The notes under the pieces: model-generated
Seen by the model: the letters and a program-made list of their open reading frames with translations, nothing else
The model's database searches: none
Told to the model about the DNA's origin: nothing
Assembly: GCA_027070385.1 (NCBI GenBank)
Contig: JALXDW010000242.1
Location: 1-5,896 of the forward strand
DNA length: 5,896 bases
Direction: 5' to 3'
Source: Chromatiales bacterium
GTDB taxonomy: Bacteria; Pseudomonadota; Gammaproteobacteria; UBA6429; Thiohalophilaceae
Position numbers and translations under genes: made by a program
Shown: positions 1 through 5,636 of the stretch, in pieces
Layout: every line of letters starts with the position of its first letter
Numbering within the stretch: the first letter of the stretch is position 1

Positions 1-720
1 AATCATTTCGGGTACATAGGGTTCCATAAATGTCAGAATCAATTTATTAATATTGCGCCCCTGTAAACTTTCAAATAAATATTCTATCTCAGATGGGCTT
101 TTCTGAGTCACTACATAATTAAGAACCAGTCGATCAAACCTGTTACAACCCACTTTTTCAGAAAAATTCCGGACTGCTTTCATTTGGCGATCAAAGCTAC
201 CCGAACCACATAATAGCTTGAATTGCTTATTACTCACCGACTTAATACTCATATTAACTTCACTTAAACCTGCGGCAATCATTTTATCCAGATATGTTTT
301 ATTCGTTGCCCACATGCCGTGGGTTAACATCGACACACGCATACCCAATGCACCAAGATCTTCCAATATTCTGATAGTATCGGCTGCAATACCTGGCTCA
401 CCACCGGCTAACACAACCCAACGCAATCCACCAAGCCGTAATAACTGGACAACAGGATGCAGCCTGTCCCAGTTTAACTGCACTCGGGAATTAACCGGCA
501 ATTCACAAAATTGGCAATGAAGATTGCAAAAATAACTGGGTTCAATCGTTAACTGTGCACTATGCAAATCATCTTCAAGCAGTTGTTTTAATTCAACAGG
601 ATAATAATCCTCTGTAAAACTTGGTGGCTTTACCATGCCTTGCTGGCGTAACAAATTATTGGGATTCAACTGCGGGGAATCCTTTATCTTCATTAAGTGA
701 AGATTTCTGTTCATATTCAT
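1..720 (-). CDS. Radical SAM enzyme, 3' end cut by window edge (candidate RiPP tailoring enzyme)
   Basis: The frame is open from the start codon at 718-720 to the left window edge (240 codons), so the C-terminus is missing. After an N-terminal stretch of about 60 residues comes CNLHCQFC (Cys65, Cys69, Cys72), the CX3CX2C motif that holds the SAM-cleaving 4Fe-4S cluster. It is followed by AGGEPG (about 105-110), the glycine-rich SAM-contacting motif, and by repeated beta/alpha segments of the partial TIM barrel (MRVSML at 127-132, VNMSIK at 155-160). Whether a SPASM or other auxiliary cluster domain follows cannot be seen. The start lies 1 base past the stop of the B12-type gene (TAA-T-ATG), so the two are very probably translationally coupled. 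A second ATG two codons later is an alternative start. The radical SAM assignment is firm. The substrate is inferred only from the neighbouring precursor and other radical SAM genes; an unrelated MoaA-like role is possible. Confidence 0.9.
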   Translation of the reverse strand, partial: MNMNRNLHLMKIKDSPQLNPNNLLRQQGMVKPPSFTEDYYPVELKQLLEDDLHSAQLTIEPSYFCNLHCQFCELPVNSRVQLNWDRLHPVVQLLRLGGLRWVVLAGGEPGIAADTIRILEDLGALGMRVSMLTHGMWATNKTYLDKMIAAGLSEVNMSIKSVSNKQFKLLCGSGSFDRQMKAVRNFSEKVGCNRFDRLVLNYVVTQKSPSEIEYLFESLQGRNINKLILTFMEPYVPEMI

Positions 721-721
721 A

Positions 722-2248
722 TTATTTAAAACACCTTTCAATAACAGACTGAGAATAATCAGTTTGTTGTTTTAATGCTAATACATTGTCTGAATCCCGA
801 GTATTAACACGCAAGGATAATAAATCCATTTCCAGGCTGATACGAAAGAAAGCACTGTTAATATCACCCGCTTCCAGGGCATTCACAAGATATTCAACTG
901 CATCCAACATCCAGACACAACAATCACGCCAGATATCTTTCTCTTGCGTTTCATTTAATTGTTCCAGAAAAGGGAACAAAAACCTTACCTGAACCTTTAA
1001 CCAGTTCTGATAAATAATGTCTGCTTCAAGCTCTTGACACTGCCAGTCAGTACGCCAGGAAAGAGTATCTGCATGGAACATTTTACTCACGAGTGTTCCA
1101 TTCAGTAAATCCATTTCATTTAATCCATAAAAATCGAAGTTATCATGCTGTTTAATCAACTTTCTAAAATATGAAATATCTGTTTTGAGTGTTTTGAGAG
1201 TTGCCCATGGGTGAAAGATAATGGTTCCACTACTAACAGCAATACCCATTTCTGATAATGTAGCAACCGCTTGACGGCCTTCCTCGGCAGATGTTTCCTT
1301 ATTCATTAGTTGAAGAACCTCGTTGTCGCCAGATTCAAGACCGATAAAAACAGTTTGTAATCCAGCTTGGGCGAGTGCTCTGAAAACTCCAGGCTCATTA
1401 TTGACCGTTTCGGCTCGCACCATAATAACAAAAGGAATGAAAATATTATTTTGTATCAATAACGCTGCCAAACGATATGCCCGCTGAATAGATTCTTCAG
1501 AACCAACAAATTGATCGTCAACAATATTGATGCAGGTTGCAGCAGCGTCTTGCAGTTCAACAAATTTATCAAATATCCATTCGGCACTGTGTCCCCGCCA
1601 TAAACCATAGCGAGACCAGTGCGGGCCTATGACACAATAATTACAGCGTGCAGTACAACCCCGACTTGTCACCAGACTATATTCGCCCGCAGCTATCTTT
1701 TGAGGAATATCCCGATAATGCCAACCACCCAGGTCGTCCAGATTGGCTGCAATCCGTTTTGATATACGCGCAGCATTAGCAACAGTATAACGACTGACAA
1801 TCCCCGTGATACAATGAATGGATGAAGCAAAATTAAAAAGAAACTGTTTTAATGTTTCTTCAGCCTCACCTTTAAAAATATGAGAAAAGGTTTCTGATTT
1901 TGACAAAATAGAATCGGCCATACGTGTTGCATAAACACCGCCTGCAATTATCACTGCATCTGTTTTCAAACCGGTACAAATTGCTTCGGACTCATTCAGC
2001 ATTGCATCGTCGTTCAAAGTAAATCCAATCACATCAAATTTGCCGGATTTTTTAATCCGTTCAATAGTTTCAGTTCGTGACAAATTATCAAAATAGGCAT
2101 CCAACAAAACACAATCCCAGTGTGCTTGCACACAGGCATTACGCAAATACAGCAACCCCAGAGTAAACAGGCGATGAGTATTAATGGGTCTGCGCCCAAC
2201 ATTAGGAACACAGAGCAAAATACGTTTTTTCTGCTTACTATTCATCAT
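722..2248 (-). CDS. B12-binding-domain radical SAM enzyme (candidate RiPP methyltransferase or other tailoring enzyme)
   Basis: This is a 508-residue protein with the BchE-like layout. Residues about 8-140 form a Rossmann-like cobalamin-binding domain: an N-terminal ILLCVPNVG strand, FDVIGFTLND at 71-80, IIAGGVYAT at 100-108, and FKGEAEETL at 125-133, which matches the usual GE-E-TL end of this domain. The radical SAM core follows, with SRGCTARCNYC giving Cys198, Cys202 and Cys205 (CX3CX2C) and FIGLESGDNEVL at 301-312, a typical core strand. About 110 further C-terminal residues are unassigned. No DxHxxG cobalamin-ligand motif is visible, so B12 would bind without a protein histidine, as in many radical SAM members of this class. 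Relatives include C-methyltransferases and ring-forming enzymes, so the reaction is inferred. The start is bounded by an in-frame TAA two codons upstream, leaving ATG at 2248 or 2245. No good Shine-Dalgarno site precedes it. It lies 103 bases after the precursor gene, behind strong inverted repeats. Confidence 0.9.
   Translation of the reverse strand: MMNSKQKKRILLCVPNVGRRPINTHRLFTLGLLYLRNACVQAHWDCVLLDAYFDNLSRTETIERIKKSGKFDVIGFTLNDDAMLNESEAICTGLKTDAVIIAGGVYATRMADSILSKSETFSHIFKGEAEETLKQFLFNFASSIHCITGIVSRYTVANAARISKRIAANLDDLGGWHYRDIPQKIAAGEYSLVTSRGCTARCNYCVIGPHWSRYGLWRGHSAEWIFDKFVELQDAAATCINIVDDQFVGSEESIQRAYRLAALLIQNNIFIPFVIMVRAETVNNEPGVFRALAQAGLQTVFIGLESGDNEVLQLMNKETSAEEGRQAVATLSEMGIAVSSGTIIFHPWATLKTLKTDISYFRKLIKQHDNFDFYGLNEMDLLNGTLVSKMFHADTLSWRTDWQCQELEADIIYQNWLKVQVRFLFPFLEQLNETQEKDIWRDCCVWMLDAVEYLVNALEAGDINSAFFRISLEMDLLSLRVNTRDSDNVLALKQQTDYSQSVIERCFK
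732..738 (-). promoter_or_regulatory. Ribosome binding site AAAGGTG for the 720-1 radical SAM gene
   Basis: AAAGGTG sits inside the last codons of the upstream B12-type gene, 11 bases before the ATG at 718-720. This spacing is a little long. The same heptamer precedes the SPASM gene start at 3746, which supports both start choices. Confidence 0.55.
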
Positions 2249-2255
2249 TATTTAA

Positions 2256-2347
2256 ACCAATATCTCAAGACCTTGTTTTATAAATCTGTAATTATCAGGA
2301 TGTATGGTTTTATATACATCCTGATAAAATGATTGATAAATATTGGT
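2256..2347 (-). promoter_or_regulatory. Outer 8-bp stem enclosing the post-precursor hairpin
   Basis: ACCAATAT at 2256-2263 and ATATTGGT at 2340-2347 are exact reverse complements that enclose the 14-bp hairpin at 2292-2327. In the minus-strand transcript the 3' arm ends 7 bases before the start codon of the B12-type gene. Closing this stem would occlude the ribosome landing region. An 8-bp match in AT-rich DNA could be chance. Confidence 0.35.
2292..2327 (-). promoter_or_regulatory. Perfect 14-bp inverted repeat (RNA hairpin) after the precursor gene
   Basis: TTATCAGGATGTAT at 2292-2305 is the exact reverse complement of 2314-2327, with an 8-base loop. It lies between the precursor stop (2352-2354) and the B12-type start (2248). 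On the transcribed strand the stem is followed by TTACAG rather than a run of T, so it is not a textbook intrinsic terminator. An RNA-stabilising 3' hairpin, a processing site or a leaky attenuator are the likely roles. Any of these would let the precursor message outnumber the downstream enzyme message. The structure is seen directly; the role is inferred. Confidence 0.75.
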
Positions 2348-2351
2348 CTGA

Positions 2352-2594
2352 TTAATAACCGGAGCTTGGTTTTGACCAGCCATAACTACGTTGCCCAACA
2401 ACATCACCCAGTTCAGTATCTTCCAGGCCTTCGGCATCCATTCCCTTTTCATGGACAGATTTTAAAACCGTCATATCATCATCACTCAAATCAGGGAATT
2501 GCGCTTTAATAACATTAATGTCTGCACGGAAAGCCTTGATATTTTCTTCATTCGACATAATCCAGTTAAGAGCATCTTCAAGATTTTTTTGCAT
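2352..2594 (-). CDS. Candidate RiPP precursor peptide with Tyr-Gly-Trp-Ser-Lys core
   Basis: This is an 80-residue acidic protein with no cysteine. Residues about 3-50 look helical and charged and resemble a leader, with AFRADINVIKAQFP at 21-34 and LSDDDMTVLKSV at 36-47. A linker rich in Asp/Glu/Gly follows (51-65). The C-terminus, GQRSYGWSKPSSGY (67-80), has a different composition (Gly, Ser, aromatic, basic) and is the likely core. Tyr71-Gly72-Trp73-Ser74-Lys75 is the obvious radical SAM target. The gene lies between the SPASM maturase and the B12-type enzyme and has a strong GAGGA site 7 bases before its ATG. I see no double-Gly cleavage site, Nif11 signature or nitrile-hydratase leader that I can recognise, so the leader family is unassigned. 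The position, the size and the leader/core contrast support a precursor; the chemistry and the cleavage point are inferred. Confidence 0.8.
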   Translation of the reverse strand: MQKNLEDALNWIMSNEENIKAFRADINVIKAQFPDLSDDDMTVLKSVHEKGMDAEGLEDTELGDVVGQRSYGWSKPSSGY

Positions 2595-2601
2595 TTTAAT
2601 T

Positions 2602-2606
2602 TCCTC
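2602..2606 (-). promoter_or_regulatory. Strong ribosome binding site GAGGA for the precursor
   Basis: GAGGA lies 7 bases before the ATG at 2592-2594. It is the best Shine-Dalgarno match in the window and contrasts with the weak sites ahead of the exporter and the B12-type enzyme, consistent with high precursor output. Confidence 0.8.
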
Positions 2607-2620
2607 GTTTTATTTGAAAA

Positions 2621-2635
2621 AGGTTGTTTAAACCT
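2621..2635 (-). promoter_or_regulatory. Small hairpin plus T run upstream of the precursor
   Basis: In the minus strand AGGTT-TAAAC-AACCT forms a 5-bp stem, and the last stem T continues into four T's then C (2621-2616). It shares the AGG bases with the outer stem of the larger 2633-2671 hairpin, so the two cannot fully form together. It is too weak to call a terminator; a leaky attenuator is possible. Confidence 0.25.
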
Positions 2636-3746
2636 GTCCGAAGTTTGTACTGGATACTAACTTCGGGCAGGACTGTTGCAGCAACCTTATCTGCAGCAGA
2701 AATTTCCAGAACTTCTGATTAGCCTTGCATTCTTCCCTGAAACTTTCATGTTTCCCTTTGTGGTAAGCAATACAACCATGATCACAAATCGGGCGTGCCG
2801 GGCAAGTTGAACATTGATTCCATAATTGTTGTTTACTCCAGAAAATGCCGGCGCCCACTTCCATGTTTTTTCCCGTGTCGTATACCGGCAAGCCATCCGT
2901 CATACTTTTTTCTACACACATCCCCCAACGACCATCCGGATTAATAACAGCAACTTTCTGACCTGCCTCACAGTTATAATTCTCACAATGGCCTTTCGCT
3001 GGTTTAATGCCTCGCAAAAACTGGTCAAACCATAATATTTGACGCGTAGTATTATATTCTTTTAATACTTGAGTGCCGGCTTGCTGACTACGCTGGTACA
3101 GTGCCTTTTTTACCCGAAATATATCTTCTGCTTTGACATTATCAAAGTCATTACCATCAGGAGGAGAACCAACAACATTAACGCGTACTTTATAAAAATT
3201 ATTATCTTCCAGGAAATCCAGAATTTGCTCAATGTTATCGGCAACCTCTCGTGTCAGACATATGATTAAACCAAACTGAATATTCTCAGCCTGTAATTTT
3301 TTCAGATTACGCAAAACTTTTTCACCCAAACCTCGATGCTGGTCACTGAGGCTTGGCATACCATCCAGACTGAAACTGGGCTCAACATTCCAGCGTTTAC
3401 AAAATGCTATAAACTTTGCAGAAGCAACAGTACCATTAGACTGAATACCTATATGAATATTTATTTTCATGAATTTGGCCAGTTGATATACCTGTTCACA
3501 AACTCTGTCCAGTTTTTCATAACCCCAAAATACTGCTTCACCACCTGTAAAAATAAGCTGGGCAAAAGGCTGTTTTAATTTTTTTAACCATTGAGTCACT
3601 GTTTCCAGCGCCTGGTTCTCATCAAGGTATTGCTCTTTATCCGGACCAGCAGTGGCACTGCAATAATCACATTGCAGGTTACAAAAATCAGTTACTGACA
3701 GGTACAGTGTTGCCAATTCTTTTCCAAACTCTGTGTTATGACGCAT
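2628..3746 (-). CDS. Radical SAM/SPASM peptide maturase
   Basis: This is a 372-residue enzyme from the chosen start. Near the N-terminus FCNLQCDYC gives Cys22, Cys26 and Cys29, the SAM-cleaving cluster motif. IFTGGEAVF (65-73) is the GGE motif and SFSLDGMP (124-131) a conserved barrel strand. The C-terminal SPASM domain is complete: Cys259-X12-Gly-X4-Cys277, then Cys312-X2-Cys315-X5-Cys321-X3-Cys325 and Cys340, the pattern for two auxiliary 4Fe-4S clusters. Such enzymes modify unreactive carbons of peptide side chains, making thioether, C-C or ether crosslinks. Being directly upstream of the precursor, it is the prime candidate to act on the Tyr-Gly-Trp-Ser-Lys tail. I chose the ATG at 3746 because AAAGGTG lies 7 bases before it; an in-frame ATG at 3773 lacks a comparable site. 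The gene overlaps the exporter by 11 bases. Its last 13 or so codons are written in a large inverted repeat. The family is firm; the reaction is inferred. Confidence 0.93.
   Translation of the reverse strand: MRHNTEFGKELATLYLSVTDFCNLQCDYCSATAGPDKEQYLDENQALETVTQWLKKLKQPFAQLIFTGGEAVFWGYEKLDRVCEQVYQLAKFMKINIHIGIQSNGTVASAKFIAFCKRWNVEPSFSLDGMPSLSDQHRGLGEKVLRNLKKLQAENIQFGLIICLTREVADNIEQILDFLEDNNFYKVRVNVVGSPPDGNDFDNVKAEDIFRVKKALYQRSQQAGTQVLKEYNTTRQILWFDQFLRGIKPAKGHCENYNCEAGQKVAVINPDGRWGMCVEKSMTDGLPVYDTGKNMEVGAGIFWSKQQLWNQCSTCPARPICDHGCIAYHKGKHESFREECKANQKFWKFLLQIRLLQQSCPKLVSSTNFGQV
2633..2671 (-). promoter_or_regulatory. Imperfect 39-base hairpin at the end of the SPASM gene
   Basis: The sequence is symmetric about position 2652. 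CCTG (2633-2636) pairs with CAGG (2668-2671), CCGAAGTT (2638-2645) with AACTTCGG (2659-2666), and GTA (2647-2649) with TAC (2655-2657), around a 5-base loop. That gives 15 pairs and 2 mismatches. It lies inside coding sequence and ends 3 bases before the SPASM stop codon. On the minus strand it is followed by TTTAAAC, a weak T run. It could limit 3'-to-5' decay, pause transcription or mark a processing site ahead of the precursor. The structure is seen; the role is inferred. Confidence 0.65.
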
Positions 3747-5547
3747 TGGCCAGCACCTTTCTATAATTTTCATTTTCTTTCATTAAATTTTCGTGTGTAC
3801 CTTGTGCTTCAATAAATGTAATACGTTCAGACGCAGTCTCTTTGATGTTCATCAGAATAACCCGGTCAAATCTGTCAAGATCTTCATATTGATGTGTCAC
3901 CATTACCAATGTTTCAGAACGCAGCACAAGTTGCCGAATAATATTCCGACTTACCGATGGAGACACTCCGGTTAATGGTTCATCAAGTAATAACAATGGA
4001 CTGTTACGGTATAAAGCCCTGGCCAGACATAATCGACGCTTTTGCCCCCCTGAAAGAACAGCAGGGTCACGTTCACCTTCCTGCAAATCAAGTAACTCTC
4101 CTAACTCAACGGTATTCAGAATATTTTTAATCAAGTCGTTATCAACCGGTGTATCAAGCCGGGAATAAATAATATTCGACTCAATATTATTTGGCAGAAC
4201 CATTGAATGCTGGTGCATATAGGCAATATTGCTTCGCACCGTATTAACACCACTTTCAAGAACCTCAAGCCCAAAGATTTTAATAAAACCAGAATATTCT
4301 TCATCAAATTTCAGAATGCTGGAAAAAAGGCAACTCTTACCACAGCCACTGGGCCCTATAACAGCAACTTTCTCACCTTGTTTGATCTCAAGGTGATCAA
4401 TTTCAAGTATATGATTTTCAGATAATGGCCGGCTAAACTCTTTTATTAAAATAGCTGGGGAATTGTTTTTATGCTCAGGAATTCCGACTAGTTCCCTTGT
4501 CTCGTTGGAAACTATTTCTTCGGGTAAGGAAAATAACTCATCCACATTCCGAACAGAAACATGTGTACGGGAAATTATCATTGGGATTTCGGTTAACTTA
4601 TCAACCGAATTCGTTAACATATTAATAACTGCAACAAAGACTAACACCTGATCCAGTCGCATGGTGTTATTTAAAACAAAAAAACCACCCGCAATAGTGA
4701 CCAAAATGGGTAGAATAAAGGAAAGCCAACCGGTTACCGAACGATCCAGCATTAAAAAGCTGATTGTTTTCTTTCTGATACGATAATCTGATTCGGCCAG
4801 CTCATCAAAGGATTGTTTTTCATGTGACTCACGTTGATTCGATTTGATATCTAAAACACGTTGAAAAGACTGATTCAAATGCGATGTCATATTCTCACTT
4901 GAGAGATCAGAACGATGCAAACCCGGACCAATCCATCTTGCTGATATTTCAGCGATTGCAAAATACAATGCAACAAGCCCCAGACTAATGGCAGTCAAAA
5001 ACCCGTTAAGTGACAGCATGTAAAATAACAAGCCAATAAATAAAAGGGCATCGGCACTGCGTAACATCAATGCTTCAACCAAGATCATTCGTATATTAGC
5101 CAGGTCGGCAATCATTCTTTTAACCAGAACCGATGATTCATAATTTTTAAAAAATGAAACTCTGGTTTTAAGTAAATGCTCGAACAGCTTCTTACGCAAA
5201 CTGACTGTCAGTCGCAAAGCAATTTCTTCAAAATGTATGTCACGATAATAAGACACCAGACTGGCTATACTAAATACCAGAACACACAGAAAACCAATCT
5301 CGGCCAGAATCACGGTAGGGCTACTATCAATGGGAAAAATACCAAGTTGTTCGACTAGCCAATGCTGCCCTAATGTCTGCTGTATTCCCTGAATTAACAA
5401 ACGCGACAATTCCATAGCAAGGATTAATAAGCCGGTTGATAAAAACAACAGTAATATACTGATAACAACCTGTGCTTTATGCGCAGACAGAGTCGGAACA
5501 ATATAGCGCGTGAAAAATCTTAGTACGTCTTTATAATATGTTTTCAT
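3736..5547 (-). CDS. ABC exporter, fused membrane and ATPase domains (candidate peptide exporter)
   Basis: This 603-residue half-transporter would work as a homodimer in the inner membrane. Hydrophobic segments lie at about 27-46, 79-100, 163-180, 182-199, 271-292 and 298-316, matching the six helices of type I exporters. The ATPase domain has Walker A GPSGCGKS (398-405), Q-loop Gln446, signature LSGGQ (498-502), Walker B LLLLDE (518-523, catalytic Glu523) and H-loop His552. The D-loop reads LTGVSP where SALD is usual, so its Asp is replaced by Ser529. There is no N-terminal C39 peptidase domain, so it should export the product without cutting the leader itself. An in-frame TAA two codons upstream fixes the start at 5547 or later, and no clear Shine-Dalgarno site precedes it. 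It overlaps the SPASM gene by 11 bases. Lipid or toxin export is the alternative; the context favours the RiPP or self-protection. Confidence 0.92.
   Translation of the reverse strand: MKTYYKDVLRFFTRYIVPTLSAHKAQVVISILLLFLSTGLLILAMELSRLLIQGIQQTLGQHWLVEQLGIFPIDSSPTVILAEIGFLCVLVFSIASLVSYYRDIHFEEIALRLTVSLRKKLFEHLLKTRVSFFKNYESSVLVKRMIADLANIRMILVEALMLRSADALLFIGLLFYMLSLNGFLTAISLGLVALYFAIAEISARWIGPGLHRSDLSSENMTSHLNQSFQRVLDIKSNQRESHEKQSFDELAESDYRIRKKTISFLMLDRSVTGWLSFILPILVTIAGGFFVLNNTMRLDQVLVFVAVINMLTNSVDKLTEIPMIISRTHVSVRNVDELFSLPEEIVSNETRELVGIPEHKNNSPAILIKEFSRPLSENHILEIDHLEIKQGEKVAVIGPSGCGKSCLFSSILKFDEEYSGFIKIFGLEVLESGVNTVRSNIAYMHQHSMVLPNNIESNIIYSRLDTPVDNDLIKNILNTVELGELLDLQEGERDPAVLSGGQKRRLCLARALYRNSPLLLLDEPLTGVSPSVSRNIIRQLVLRSETLVMVTHQYEDLDRFDRVILMNIKETASERITFIEAQGTHENLMKENENYRKVLANAS
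3754..3760 (-). promoter_or_regulatory. Ribosome binding site AAAGGTG deciding the SPASM start
   Basis: AAAGGTG lies 7 bases before the ATG at 3744-3746 and downstream of the earlier in-frame ATG at 3773. It therefore favours the shorter, 372-residue product. It lies within the exporter coding sequence, consistent with translational coupling. Confidence 0.7.
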
Positions 5548-5636
5548 AATTTAACAGTTATAAAATTTGCTTTCCGTCTTTATTCAGTGAAGATATTGAC
5601 GACCTTAAAACATATGATGCTAAATTCAGCCAATTA
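5548..5636. other. 89-base AT-rich gap between protease and exporter, possible operon promoter region
   Basis: This is the only gap outside the precursor region large enough for an operon promoter. On the minus strand TTGGCT (5628-5633) and TTTTAA (5605-5610) are 17 bases apart, but the -10 match is poor (3 of 6). Two 9-base palindromes, TTCACTGAA and TAACTGTTA, lie closer to the exporter start and could be operator half-sites or chance. I see no terminator for the protease gene, so read-through from it is possible. Confidence 0.3.

Noticed and set aside
218..520. Plus-strand open frame of 100 codons
   Set aside because: It is antisense to the radical SAM gene, over its CX3CX2C region. The encoded protein has no recognisable features, while the minus frame carries a clear family signature.
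2292..2327. Intrinsic terminator after the precursor
   Set aside because: The stem is AT-rich and followed by TTACAG, not a T run, and the downstream genes clearly belong to the same pathway.
2252..2452. 66-codon minus-strand open frame overlapping the precursor and running through the gap after it
   Set aside because: It overlaps the precursor in another frame, has no good ribosome site, and its second half simply reads through the inverted repeats. The precursor frame has the strong GAGGA site and the leader/core pattern.
2352..2594. Sactipeptide, ranthipeptide or lanthipeptide precursor
   Set aside because: The peptide contains no cysteine, so thioether chemistry is not possible.
2628..3773. 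Longer SPASM start at the ATG of 3773
   Set aside because: It would overlap the exporter by 38 bases and lacks a clear ribosome site, whereas the ATG at 3746 has AAAGGTG at 7-base spacing.
5605..5633. Sigma-70 promoter TTGGCT-17-TTTTAA ahead of the exporter
   Set aside because: The -10 matches only 3 of 6 positions. I mention it in the gap entry but do not call it a promoter.
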